Assembly (NCBI GenBank): GCA_002412545.1
Contig: DHVG01000018.1
Coordinates: 21,075-74,037, forward strand
Source of the DNA: Elusimicrobia bacterium UBA5214
GTDB taxonomy: Bacteria; Elusimicrobiota; UBA5214
Reading direction: 5' to 3'
DNA: 52,963 nucleotides
Numbering within the stretch: the first letter of the stretch is position 1; each line of letters opens with the position of its first letter. Below are positions 41,164 through 49,751 of this stretch, in pieces. Below the pieces are notes generated by a model. The model did not search any database, was not told where the DNA came from, and worked only from the letters and a program-made list of their open reading frames with translations. A program made the position numbers and the translations under genes.

Positions 41164-41221
41164 GACATCCCCGACTAATGGAATGTCGGGGTGACTGAAC
41201 GCAATCGGGAGATATCTCCCG
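41164..41221. repeat. Two small palindromes before murA
   Basis: CATCCCCGAC...GTCGGGGTG and CGGGAGATATCTCCCG lie in the 102-bp gap between prmC and murA. Neither is followed by a T-run. Confidence 0.6.
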
Positions 41222-41250
41222 TTGAGAAAAAAGTGAGGGTAAATTAAACT

Positions 41251-42504
41251 TTGGGAAGGGTCGTTATTCATGGTGGGGAAAGATTATCTGGTGAAGTAGA
41301 AATCAGTGGTTCAAAGAATGCATCTTTACCTTGCATTATTGCAACACTTTTAACCGATGAACCTTGTGTGCTTTACAATGTTCCTCAATTAGAAGATGTG
41401 AAAACAATTTGTTCTTTGCTTAAGGTCTTAGGTAAGAAAATTGAATTTAAAAAAAACACTATTTTTGTTAAACCGGGCGATGACCTTCATCCGTTTGCAC
41501 CCTATGAATTAGTAAGTAAGATGCGTGCTTCAATGTTAGTAATGGGACCGTTATTAATACGGACAAAAAGAGCAAAAGTTTCTCTACCGGGTGGTTGTGC
41601 TATTGGCTCCCGTCCAATAAATTTACATTTGCAAGGTTTAACCCAACTCGGTGCAGATATTAGTCTTGAAGAGGGGTATGTTATTTTAACTGCTGATAAA
41701 CTTAGTGGGACAAAAATTGTTTTTGACTTTCCTAGTGTGGGAGCAACCGAAAATTTATTGATGGTAGCAAGTTTAACTGAAGGTAAAACAGTTATTGAAA
41801 ATGCAGCCTGTGAACCGGAAATAGTTGATTTAGTAAATTTTTTAAACCAAATGGGGGCAAGGATTAAAGGAGCAGGGACAAGAACTGTAGAAATATTTGG
41901 TGTAAGCAAACTTCAAGGTACCGAACATACGGTTATCCCTGACCGGATAGAAACCGGAACATTTCTTCTTGCCGGGTTAATTACTGGTGGTAAAATTATT
42001 CTCCGTAAGGTTATACCTGAACATTTGGAAGTAATCCTGGCAAAATTATCCGAAGCAGGTGCAAAAATTAAACCGAATGGACAATCTATTTCTATCAGTA
42101 GTGATAAAGAACTTAAACCGATAGATATTGAAACTTTACCTTACCCGGGTTTCCCTACTGATATGCAAGCACAATGGATGGCTTTAATGTCAGTAGCTAA
42201 AGGAAAAAGTGTAATTCGGGAAACAATTTTTGAAAATCGTTTTCTTCATGTTGGTGAGTTACAAAGAATGGGTGCAAAAATTGAAGTTAAAGGTAATACG
42301 GCTATTGTAGAGGGAGTAAAACATCTTTCCGGTGCACCAGTGAAAGCGACCGATTTACGGGCTTCAGCAGCGTTACTTTTGGCAGGACTTATAGCTGAAG
42401 GTAAGACAGAGATAAACGAAATATACCATTTAGAGCGTGGCTATGAAAATATTATTTCTAAATTGCGTAATTTAGGTGCAAGAATAAGAAAAATCAAAAA
42501 TTAA
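41251..42504 (+). CDS. murA: UDP-N-acetylglucosamine 1-carboxyvinyltransferase
   Basis: MurA makes the first committed peptidoglycan precursor. The 417-residue protein has SGSKNASLP near the start, RASMLVMGPLL and PGGCAIGSRP with the catalytic Cys, so the usual fosfomycin target residue is present. FPTDMQAQWMA and DLRASAALLLAG close the pattern. The start is TTG 41251; no ATG or GTG stands between it and the first conserved residues (VIHGGERLSGEV). A GAGGG site is about 12 bases upstream. Confidence 0.94.
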   Translation: MGRVVIHGGERLSGEVEISGSKNASLPCIIATLLTDEPCVLYNVPQLEDVKTICSLLKVLGKKIEFKKNTIFVKPGDDLHPFAPYELVSKMRASMLVMGPLLIRTKRAKVSLPGGCAIGSRPINLHLQGLTQLGADISLEEGYVILTADKLSGTKIVFDFPSVGATENLLMVASLTEGKTVIENAACEPEIVDLVNFLNQMGARIKGAGTRTVEIFGVSKLQGTEHTVIPDRIETGTFLLAGLITGGKIILRKVIPEHLEVILAKLSEAGAKIKPNGQSISISSDKELKPIDIETLPYPGFPTDMQAQWMALMSVAKGKSVIRETIFENRFLHVGELQRMGAKIEVKGNTAIVEGVKHLSGAPVKATDLRASAALLLAGLIAEGKTEINEIYHLERGYENIISKLRNLGARIRKIKN

Positions 42505-42507
42505 AAA

Positions 42508-42521
42508 GAGGTAATCACCTC
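42508..42521 (+). promoter_or_regulatory. Hairpin hiding the hisD ribosome site
   Basis: GAGGT (42508-42512) is the only Shine-Dalgarno-like sequence before hisD and pairs with ACCTC (42517-42521), leaving a 4-nt loop, two bases before the ATG. A matching GAGGTAAACACCTC hairpin precedes rho. Confidence 0.45.
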
Positions 42522-42523
42522 AA

Positions 42524-43678
42524 ATGGAAAATAAAATTTTAAAAATTATTAAACAGGTAAAAAATGAGGGTGACCAAGCATTATTTTTTTATACACGCAA
42601 GTTTGACCATTTTGATTTAAAAAAAGATAATTTATCCGTTTTGAAAGAAGAAATAAAAAAAGCATCTAAAAAGGTAAAGGCTGAATTTCTTATTGCTTTA
42701 GAAAAAGCTTACCAAAATATCTGGTTTTTCCATCAGAGACAATTTTCCTCAATCAAAAAGATAAAAAAAGGTACCGCAGGTGAAAGATTCGTTCCTCTTA
42801 GTCGTATCTGTATTTATGTTCCGGGAGGAAGATATTCATATCCTTCTACAGTTCTGATGGCAGCAATACCCGCACGGGTAGCCGGAGTTAAAGAAATATA
42901 TCTTACTACACCAGCAAAAAGTCTTACCCCAGAACTCTTGGCTACTGCCGATATTTGCCGAATAAGTAAAATTTATCGTTTAGGTGGTGCGCAAGCGATT
43001 GCTGCTTTCGCCTATGGAACAGAATCAGTACCAAAAGTTGACAAGATTGTTGGACCGGGGAACATCTATGTTACTTTAGCAAAGAAAATACTTTTTGGCG
43101 AAGTAGGAATTGACCTCTTAGCCGGTCCTTCAGAAGTAATCATCTTAGCGGATAATTCGGCTAAAGTTGATTACCTTCTCTACGACCTTTTAGCTCAGGC
43201 AGAACATGACCCTTTAGCAAAAGTAGTACTGCTTACTCGGGAAGAACAGTTGATGAGAAAAATAAAAAAACAGGTACCGGATAAATTTCGCGAACAAATA
43301 AAAATGCTTAAAATTTCTTCTTTAGAAGAGGGAATTAAATACATAAATCAACAAGCACCGGAACATTTGGAATTAATGGTAAAAAATGCCGAACAGATTG
43401 CGGAAAGAATTAAAAATGCCGGAGCAATATTTATTGGCAACTATTCACCAGTAGCGATTGGTGATTATCTCGCTGGTCCCTCTCATATTTTGCCTACTGG
43501 TGGTACAGCGAAGTTTTCTTCCGGACTTTCGGTATACGATTTCTTGAAAAGGATAAGTATTATCAATTATAATAAGAAGAAATTTAAAGAAGACCTCCCT
43601 TTTGCTTTAACTTTAGCAAAAACTGAAGGGATGAATTATCATTACTACTCATTAAAAATACGAGAAAAAGATAAATAA
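42524..43678 (+). CDS. hisD: Histidinol dehydrogenase
   Basis: HisD oxidises L-histidinol to histidine. Motifs include YVPGGRYSYPSTVLM, VDKIVGPGNIYV, AGPSEVIILAD, LAQAEHDPLAK, PEHLEL and GDYLAGPSHILPTGGTA. At 384 residues it is about 40 shorter than typical; the N-terminal arm before NEGDQAL is nearly absent, and no upstream start could add it. It heads a hisD-B-A-I run with short gaps. Confidence 0.94.
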   Translation: MENKILKIIKQVKNEGDQALFFYTRKFDHFDLKKDNLSVLKEEIKKASKKVKAEFLIALEKAYQNIWFFHQRQFSSIKKIKKGTAGERFVPLSRICIYVPGGRYSYPSTVLMAAIPARVAGVKEIYLTTPAKSLTPELLATADICRISKIYRLGGAQAIAAFAYGTESVPKVDKIVGPGNIYVTLAKKILFGEVGIDLLAGPSEVIILADNSAKVDYLLYDLLAQAEHDPLAKVVLLTREEQLMRKIKKQVPDKFREQIKMLKISSLEEGIKYINQQAPEHLELMVKNAEQIAERIKNAGAIFIGNYSPVAIGDYLAGPSHILPTGGTAKFSSGLSVYDFLKRISIINYNKKKFKEDLPFALTLAKTEGMNYHYYSLKIREKDK

Positions 43679-43693
43679 TTAGGAGACAAAAGA

Positions 43694-44344
43694 ATGCGGA
43701 AAATAAAGCTACCCCCAAGGAAAACTAAAGAAACAAAAGTCCAGATTGAACTGAATCTCGATGGAAAAGGAAAAACTGAAATTGATACCAGTATACCCTT
43801 TTTTGACCATATGTTGGAGTTAGTTGCATTTAATAGTCTTTTTGACTTAAAGATTAAAGCGGAAGAAATTGTTCGGCAGAGTGATAAACACCATCTAATT
43901 GAAGATGTAGGTCTTTGTTTTGGTGAAGCATTTAAAAAATCGTTAGGAGAAAAGAGGGGAATTGAACGCTACGGGAGTGTCTCCGCGGCGCTTTTACCGA
44001 TGGATGAAGTTTTAGCCCAGGTGGTGGTAGATATTTCTGGTCGTCCGGGTGCCTATTTTGGCCGTTTCCGTCCCTTAGAAGTGCTCCCAACTTTGATTTC
44101 AGTAGGAACACGCAAGAATATTGAGAAGAAAGAGATTGGGTTTGACCCTGACCGGATAAAAGATTTTTTTAGAGCATTCGCAAATGAAGCAAAAGTTACT
44201 CTGCATATTAATGTTCCGGTGAAGGGCGAAAGTATCCATCACACTCTGGAAGCCATTTTTAAAGCATTTGGACGTGCATTGAGAGACGCGGTTAAAATTA
44301 ATCTACGAATGAAAAGTGTTCCTTCAACTAAAGGAAAAATATAA
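43694..44344 (+). CDS. hisB: Imidazoleglycerol-phosphate dehydratase
   Basis: This is the stand-alone dehydratase (216 residues) without a phosphatase domain. The metal-binding motifs are FFDHMLE, DKHHLIEDVG and ESIHHTLEAIFKAFGRAL. About ten extra residues lie after GRFRPLEV compared with usual HisB. AGGAGA precedes the ATG. hisA follows after two bases. Confidence 0.93.
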   Translation: MRKIKLPPRKTKETKVQIELNLDGKGKTEIDTSIPFFDHMLELVAFNSLFDLKIKAEEIVRQSDKHHLIEDVGLCFGEAFKKSLGEKRGIERYGSVSAALLPMDEVLAQVVVDISGRPGAYFGRFRPLEVLPTLISVGTRKNIEKKEIGFDPDRIKDFFRAFANEAKVTLHINVPVKGESIHHTLEAIFKAFGRALRDAVKINLRMKSVPSTKGKI

Positions 44345-44346
44345 CA

Positions 44347-45078
44347 ATGTTAATCATCCCGGCGATTGACCTCCGGCGTGGACATTGTGTCCGTTTATAT
44401 CAAGGAAAATTAGAAGAAGAGGAAATTTATTCCAAAGACCCGGTATTTATTGCTAAACTTTGGCAAACCGAAGGAGCGAAACGGATTCATATTATTGATT
44501 TAGACGGTGCTTTTTCCGGGGTAATGCGTAATTATGGTTTAATTGAAAAAATACGACAGGGAGTAAAGGCTGTTCTCCATGTAGGTGGGGGGATAAGAAA
44601 TATAAAAACCGTTCAGAAATTACTAAAAATAGGTATTGATAAAATTATTCTTGGGACAAGTTTAATTTATAACCCTAAATTAGTTGAACAAATGGTTAAT
44701 AAATATAAAAATAAAATAATGGTAAGTATTGACGCACTTAACGGAAAGGTAGCAATTGCCGGCTGGAAAGAAGTTACCGCTGTTTCGGTTGATGAAATTA
44801 TTGAACAAATAAAAAAAATAGGAATTAAAGAGATTGTTTACACCGATATTAAAAAAGACGGTACACTACAAGGGGCAAATTTTGAAGCGCTAAAATTGGT
44901 CTGCAAATCTTTTGGAGGAAATGTAATTGGTTCTGGTGGTATTTCAAGTTTAGAAGAGATAAAGAATTTAAAAGGATTAGAACCTTTAGGTCTAAAAGGA
45001 ATAATTATTGGTAAAGCATTATATACAGAGAAAGTTAAATTAAGTGAAGCAATAAAAATAGGAGAAAGCGTAAGTTAG
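44347..45078 (+). CDS. hisA: ProFAR isomerase HisA
   Basis: The 243-residue beta/alpha barrel begins IIPAIDLRRGHCVRLYQG with catalytic Asp8 and has VGGGIRN, YTDIKKDGTLQG (second catalytic Asp) and IGSGGISSLEE. It isomerises ProFAR to PRFAR. The expected partners hisH and hisF (imidazole glycerol phosphate synthase) do not flank it. Confidence 0.94.
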   Translation: MLIIPAIDLRRGHCVRLYQGKLEEEEIYSKDPVFIAKLWQTEGAKRIHIIDLDGAFSGVMRNYGLIEKIRQGVKAVLHVGGGIRNIKTVQKLLKIGIDKIILGTSLIYNPKLVEQMVNKYKNKIMVSIDALNGKVAIAGWKEVTAVSVDEIIEQIKKIGIKEIVYTDIKKDGTLQGANFEALKLVCKSFGGNVIGSGGISSLEEIKNLKGLEPLGLKGIIIGKALYTEKVKLSEAIKIGESVS

Positions 45079-45119
45079 TAGAATAGTATCTGTCTTTGGC
45101 GGAAATTGGTTAATATAAA

Positions 45120-45521
45120 ATGGATATGATGTTCATCCAAAAACTAAAATTTGATAGGAAGGGATTGATTCCGGTAATAATTCAGGATATTAATAAGGGC
45201 AAAGTATTGATGCTTGCCTATATGAATAAGGAGGCATTGAAACGAACCATAAAGTTAGGGAAGACCTGTTTCTGGAGTCGCAGTCGGAAAAAGTACTGGG
45301 TTAAAGGTGAAGAATCAGGTAATTATCAGATAGTTAAAGAAATATATTTTGACTGTGATGGAGATACAATTTTAATTAAAGTTAAACAACTTGGTAAAGG
45401 TGCCTGTCACGAAGGTTATCGTTCCTGTTTTTTCCGTAAAATGATAAAGAGTGGCAACTACAAAATTATTGAAAAAAAAGTGTTTGACCCGAAGAAAGTC
45501 TATAAACGAAATACCGAATAA
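45120..45521 (+). CDS. hisI: Phosphoribosyl-AMP cyclohydrolase
   Basis: HisI opens the purine ring of PR-AMP. The 133-residue protein has VLMLAYMNKEALKRT, CFWSRSRKKYWVKGE, FDCDGDTILIKV and CHEGYRSCF with its zinc Cys residues. There is no fused HisE domain. The C-terminal tail is Lys-rich. Confidence 0.93.
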   Translation: MDMMFIQKLKFDRKGLIPVIIQDINKGKVLMLAYMNKEALKRTIKLGKTCFWSRSRKKYWVKGEESGNYQIVKEIYFDCDGDTILIKVKQLGKGACHEGYRSCFFRKMIKSGNYKIIEKKVFDPKKVYKRNTE

Positions 45522-45586
45522 TAGCGAATATACCGAATAGATATTCGTGTAATTCGTTGTAATTCGTGCCATTCGTGTTATTTGTA
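45506..45586. repeat. CGAATA / ATTCGTG word palindrome before trpE
   Basis: Four words of the type ACCGAATA or GCGAATA are followed by five of the complementary type (ATTCGTG, ATTCGTT), so the whole folds back on itself. The last hisI codons (KRNTE) lie within it. No TrpR-like, T-box or leader-peptide signal is seen. Confidence 0.75.
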
Positions 45587-45592
45587 GGTAAA

Positions 45593-47080
45593 ATGTTTTA
45601 TCCTGATTTTAGAAAATTTAGACTCTTAGCAAGAAAAGGTAACTTAATTCCCGTATATAAAGAGATACCTGCGGATACCGAGACACCGGTTTCTGCTTTT
45701 CTCAAATTAAGTCAGGGAAAAGAAGGAAGATACGCTTACCTCTTAGAAAGTGTAGAAGGGGGAGAGAAATGGGGACGCTATAGTTTTCTTGGAAATAATC
45801 CTGACTGGGCAATAAAATATGAAGAAAACAAACTAAAACTTATTAAAAATAATAAAATAAAAATAATTAGCAATACTGACCCGTTTGATTTTTTACGCAA
45901 ACTTCTTGCTCAGTATCAACCAGTAGCAGTTCCAGAGTTGCCCCGTTTTTATGGGGGGGTGGTTGGATTTATTGGTTACGATATGGTAAGATTTTTTGAA
46001 AAAATACCCGGTCCGAAACCAGATAAACTTAAAATTCCGGATTTATTTTTTTTCTTCACTGATACTTTGGTTATTTTTGACAATCTTAATCATACCATAA
46101 AAGTTCTCTCCAATGTTTTTCTTAAAGATAAAAAAAATCTCTATTTTCAATATCAGCATGCAAATAAAAAAATAGAAAGAATACTCACCCAATTAAGAAA
46201 ACCGACACCTTCAGCGAATCTAATTTCTACCGGGAGAGAAAATCTCCGAATTGTTTCCAATTTTACAAGAAAGGAATTTGAAAAGATAGTAAGAATTTCT
46301 AAAGGATATATTAGAGCCGGTGATATTATTCAAGTACAGATTTCTCAGTGCTTACAGACGAAGACAAAGGTAAAACCTTTTGATATCTATCGGGCATTGA
46401 GAATTATTAATCCATCTCCTTATATGTATTATCTAAAATTTGATAATTTTTCACTTGCTGGAACATCGCCAGAAATTCTGGTTCGTCTGGAAAATAAAAA
46501 AGTAGAGATTCGTCCAATTGCGGGAACAATTCGGAGAGGAAAAAATGTTCAAGAAGATCTTAGATTAGAAAAAAAATTACTCGCCGACCCAAAGGAACAA
46601 GCAGAACATATAATGTTAGTTGATTTAGCTAGAAATGATTTAGGTAGAGTATCTAAATTTGGTTCAGTAAGTGTTCCTGAATTGTTAGTGATAGAAAGAT
46701 ATTCCCATGTGATGCATATTGTCTCCGATGTGGTCGGAGAATTAAGAGATAAACTTGACCAGTTTGATGTTTTACGAGCAACTTTTCCTGCGGGTACAGT
46801 AACCGGTTCACCAAAAATACGAGCAATGGAAATTATTGAAGAGTTAGAAAAGGATAAAAGAGGACCTTACGCCGGAGCAGTAGGATATTTTTCTTTTCAG
46901 GGGAATATGGATATGGCGATTACAATTCGGACAATTTTACTTAAGGATAGTTACGCCTATATGCAGGCAGCTGCCGGAATTGTTGCTGATTCAAAACCAA
47001 GAAAAGAATACCAGGAAACTTTGAACAAAACTAAGGCGTTAGTCAAAGCAGTGGAATTAGCCGAAAGAGGATTCTTATGA
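45593..47080 (+). CDS. trpE: Anthranilate synthase component I
   Basis: TrpE makes anthranilate from chorismate with ammonia delivered by TrpG. The protein of about 495 residues has the tryptophan feedback motif LLES (about residue 40), then the catalytic domain with RPIAGTIRRG, LVDLARNDLGRV, FPAGTVTGSPKIRAMEII and GAVGYFSFQG. ATG 45593 follows GTAGGT weakly; the in-frame extension from 45566 is repeat sequence. It overlaps trpG by four bases. Confidence 0.95.
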   Translation: MFYPDFRKFRLLARKGNLIPVYKEIPADTETPVSAFLKLSQGKEGRYAYLLESVEGGEKWGRYSFLGNNPDWAIKYEENKLKLIKNNKIKIISNTDPFDFLRKLLAQYQPVAVPELPRFYGGVVGFIGYDMVRFFEKIPGPKPDKLKIPDLFFFFTDTLVIFDNLNHTIKVLSNVFLKDKKNLYFQYQHANKKIERILTQLRKPTPSANLISTGRENLRIVSNFTRKEFEKIVRISKGYIRAGDIIQVQISQCLQTKTKVKPFDIYRALRIINPSPYMYYLKFDNFSLAGTSPEILVRLENKKVEIRPIAGTIRRGKNVQEDLRLEKKLLADPKEQAEHIMLVDLARNDLGRVSKFGSVSVPELLVIERYSHVMHIVSDVVGELRDKLDQFDVLRATFPAGTVTGSPKIRAMEIIEELEKDKRGPYAGAVGYFSFQGNMDMAITIRTILLKDSYAYMQAAAGIVADSKPRKEYQETLNKTKALVKAVELAERGFL

Positions 47081-47682
47081 TTTTAGTAATTGACAACTAT
47101 GATTCTTTTGTCTACAATCTTGTTCAATATCTCGGGGAGATGTATCCGAAAATAAGAGTTTACCGTAACGATAAAATTACGATTAGACAAATTGAAAAAA
47201 TTAAACCGGAAATGATTATTATTTCACCCGGTCCCTGTACTCCTCGAGAAGCAGGTATTTCCAAAGAAGTAATCAGATATTTTGCTGGGAAAATTCCTCT
47301 CCTTGGTGTTTGTCTTGGACATCAGTGTATTGGGGAAGTATTCGGTGGAAAAGTTGTCCGTGCGGAACGTTTAATGCATGGAAAAACTTCACTCATTTAC
47401 CATGATGGAAAAACAATCTTCCAAGGTTTACCTAATCCTTTCTCGGCAACTCGTTATCATTCCTTGATTGTAGAGAAAAAATCATTACCCAAATCTTTGG
47501 AAATCAGTGCATGGACTGAAGAAAAAGAAATTATGGGTCTTCGTCTTAAACCTTACACCTTACACTTTACACCTTACACTACTGTAGTAGAAGGTGTGCA
47601 ATTTCACCCGGAATCAATACTGACTAAAGAAGGTAAGAAATTATTAGGCAATTTTCTAAACTTAAGTAGAAAGGAGGCATAG
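47077..47682 (+). CDS. trpG: Anthranilate synthase component II (glutamine amidotransferase)
   Basis: The 201-residue class I amidotransferase starts ILVIDNYDSFVYNLVQYL and has ISPGPCTP, the nucleophile in LLGVCLGHQCIGE and the His-Glu pair in VQFHPES. A tandem ACACCTT word (47550-47580) encodes KPYTLHFTPYT in frame just before VVEGVQFHPES. The start overlaps the trpE stop, so subunit synthesis is coupled. Confidence 0.95.
   Translation: MILVIDNYDSFVYNLVQYLGEMYPKIRVYRNDKITIRQIEKIKPEMIIISPGPCTPREAGISKEVIRYFAGKIPLLGVCLGHQCIGEVFGGKVVRAERLMHGKTSLIYHDGKTIFQGLPNPFSATRYHSLIVEKKSLPKSLEISAWTEEKEIMGLRLKPYTLHFTPYTTVVEGVQFHPESILTKEGKKLLGNFLNLSRKEA
47550..47580. repeat. CTTACAC tandem words in trpG
   Basis: Four copies of CTTACAC(C/T) are in frame between the strand EIMGLRL and the catalytic His region, at a hairpin that varies in the family. 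Confidence 0.8.
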
Positions 47683-47734
47683 ATTAACGCTGATTTATAA
47701 TTATATCTGCGTAATTGGTAGTTAAAAATCCCTG

Positions 47735-47817
47735 CCCCGCACCTTTGTCCAAGAGTAATTGTGTTTCTCGGGAAAATTGTTATAAATGGTGGAATTATTC
47801 TGAACAAAGGTGCGGGG
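47735..47817. repeat. 83-bp element with 14-bp perfect terminal inverted repeats
   Basis: CCCCGCACCTTTGT (47735-47748) and ACAAAGGTGCGGGG (47804-47817) bound an AT-rich core without a gene. The ends match the palindrome in tsaD (29275) and the half-copy at 24264, as for a small non-autonomous mobile element. Confidence 0.7.
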
Positions 47818-47842
47818 GTGAATGTAATCTGTGATTAAAAAA

Positions 47843-48037
47843 ATGATTGACCAAAAACTTTTAGAGATTCTTGCCTGTCCTTTATGTAAGACCGAAGTAA
47901 AACTTAAAGAAAAAAATGGACAAGAATATCTTGTCTGTATTCAATGTAAAAGAATGTATCCAATTCGTGACGGTATTCCGATAATGCTCATTGATGAAGC
48001 AATAATTGAAAATACAAAAAGTGATTCCAGCGATTAA
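47843..48037 (+). CDS. Trm112 family zinc-ribbon protein
   Basis: The 64-residue protein has LLEILACPLCKTEV and CIQCKRMYPIRDGIPIML, the two CxxC pairs and the PIRDGIP motif of the YcaR/Trm112 family. Such proteins support methyltransferases in archaea and eukaryotes; the bacterial role is unclear. It sits between trpG and trpD. ATG 47843 is favoured over GTG 47831 by the family start. Confidence 0.85.
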   Translation: MIDQKLLEILACPLCKTEVKLKEKNGQEYLVCIQCKRMYPIRDGIPIMLIDEAIIENTKSDSSD

Positions 48038-48044
48038 TAAAATA

Positions 48045-48112
48045 CGATTACGGTGATTGTGAGTTTGGACTTAATCTCTGTAATCGCCTTCTAAAATCGC
48101 AGCAATCGTCTT
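48045..48112. repeat. GATTACGG / CTGTAATCGCC word array before trpD
   Basis: GATTACGGTGATT, CTGTAATCGCC, AATCGCAGCAATCG are the same words as at 39049-39130 and 9985-10018. Confidence 0.7.
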
Positions 48113-48121
48113 GAAAAAAGG

Positions 48122-49168
48122 ATGATTAAGGAAACATTAAAAAAACTGGTTGAACGAAAGAATCTAACTGACGAAGAAGCAAAAGAAGTAATGAATGAAA
48201 TTATGTCCGGTCAAGTAAGTGATACTTTGATTGCTTCTTTTTTGACTGCTTTACGGATGAAAGGTGAAACCGTTGACGAAATTTATGGTTTTGCTCAAGT
48301 AATGCGGGAAAAAGTTACCAAAGTAAACTGTAAATCGGGAATAATTGTTGATACTTGTGGCACCGGTGGGGATGGGAAATGTACTTTCAATGTTTCTACT
48401 GCCGTTGCTTTCGTGGTTGCCGGTGCTGGTTTTACCGTGGCCAAACACGGTAACCGTTCAGTTTCATCAAAATGTGGTAGTGCTGACCTTTTAGAAACTT
48501 CAGGTGTAAAAATTGATTGTTCAGTGGAGATAATGGAACGCTGTTTGAATGAAATTGGTATTGCTTTTCTTTTTGCACCGTTACTGCATCCAGCAATGAA
48601 ATATGTAATGCCGGCACGAAAAGAACTGGGTATCCGCACGGTGTTTAATATTTTAGGTCCTTTAACTAATCCGGCAGGGGCAAATGTGCAACTGCTTGGT
48701 GTATATGACCAAAGGTTAGTTGAACCTTTAGTTGAAGTTTTAGCAAAATTAGGTGTGAAATCGGCTTATGTTGTATATGGTAATGGTTTAGATGAAATTA
48801 CACTTACTGGAGAGACGAATGTCGCCCAGGTAATTAACAAAGAAGTGACCACTTCGGTTTTGCAACCGGAAGATTTTGGTTTTCAAAGAGTTCCTTTGGA
48901 GATGTTCTCCGGTGGTAGTCCGGAAGAAAATGCAAAAATTTTTTTGGATATCCTTCGGGGTGAAAAAAGTCATTATCGGGAGATAGTTTTACTCAATGCA
49001 GGAGCAACAATCTATCTCGCTTCTCTTGTTCAGAGCAGAAAAAGAGTCCCTTCTCCAAAAAGTATCAAAGAAGCAATACCGATTGCCAAATACTCTATTG
49101 ATTCTGGAAAAGCGTTAGAAAAACTCAATCAACTGCGGAAACTAACTAATGTGGCAAGAAATCAGTAA
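48122..49168 (+). CDS. trpD: Anthranilate phosphoribosyltransferase
   Basis: TrpD joins anthranilate to PRPP. The 348-residue protein has DTCGTGGDGKCTFNVST (PRPP site), KHGNRSVSSKCGSADLLE (anthranilate and metal site) and GIRTVFNILGPLTNPA. It is a stand-alone TrpD without an amidotransferase domain. The last 20 bases overlap the start of the aldolase gene. Confidence 0.95.
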   Translation: MIKETLKKLVERKNLTDEEAKEVMNEIMSGQVSDTLIASFLTALRMKGETVDEIYGFAQVMREKVTKVNCKSGIIVDTCGTGGDGKCTFNVSTAVAFVVAGAGFTVAKHGNRSVSSKCGSADLLETSGVKIDCSVEIMERCLNEIGIAFLFAPLLHPAMKYVMPARKELGIRTVFNILGPLTNPAGANVQLLGVYDQRLVEPLVEVLAKLGVKSAYVVYGNGLDEITLTGETNVAQVINKEVTTSVLQPEDFGFQRVPLEMFSGGSPEENAKIFLDILRGEKSHYREIVLLNAGATIYLASLVQSRKRVPSPKSIKEAIPIAKYSIDSGKALEKLNQLRKLTNVARNQ

Positions 49169-49751
49169 AATTGGCAAAAAATTAGTTCTTCAAGGTCTTG
49201 CCAGTGCACATTTTGGGAATATCAGTATCCGTAAAGGAAAGAAAATTCTCATTACTGCACATAATAGTTTACTTGACGAACTTGATAAAAATGCATTTGT
49301 AGAAGTAGATTTGGACAAACCAGTTCCGAAGGTTAAAAAGGCTTCTGCGGAAACGATTGTCCATCAGAGAATATATCAAAATATCCCTACCTCGGCAATT
49401 ATTCACACTCACTCACCTTTTGCAATTATCCAGTCAATGATTAGTAAGGAGAGTGTCCTTATTCCACAAGATTGTGAATCTAAATATTTTCTTCGGGGAA
49501 TACCAATTGTTACTGGTGAACCGGGAACAAGTGAATTAGCAGATAATGTTGCTAAGGCATTAAAAAATTATCACGGTGTAATTGTTAAAGGACACGGCAC
49601 ATTCGCTTACGGAAAAAATCTACAACAAGCATATTTAGTGGTTTGTTCCATTGAACAAGCGTGCAAAATAAAATATTTTACTGACCTCTATGGATATTTT
49701 AGAAAAAATTGTAACCGCAAAAAAGAAAAGTTTAAAAGAACAGAAAAATAA
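49149..49751 (+). CDS. Class II aldolase/adducin family protein inside the trp cluster
   Basis: The 200-residue protein is a complete class II (zinc) aldolase-fold enzyme. GLASAHFGNISIRKG is the phosphate-binding start, KASAETIVHQRIY holds the catalytic Glu, HTHSPFAI and VIVKGHGTFAYG hold the metal-ligand His residues. Relatives cleave fuculose-1-phosphate or act as epimerases or dehydratases on sugar phosphates. It overlaps trpD by 20 bases and trpC by 62 bases, so it is firmly built into the trp operon. No trpA or trpF is present in the window. Its substrate is unknown; a tie to tryptophan synthesis is inferred from the overlaps. Confidence 0.85.
   Translation: MWQEISKIGKKLVLQGLASAHFGNISIRKGKKILITAHNSLLDELDKNAFVEVDLDKPVPKVKKASAETIVHQRIYQNIPTSAIIHTHSPFAIIQSMISKESVLIPQDCESKYFLRGIPIVTGEPGTSELADNVAKALKNYHGVIVKGHGTFAYGKNLQQAYLVVCSIEQACKIKYFTDLYGYFRKNCNRKKEKFKRTEK

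Noticed and set aside
45522..45592. Trp leader peptide or T-box before trpE
   Set aside because: The short gap holds only CGAATA/ATTCG words; no Trp-rich short frame and no T-box motif is present.
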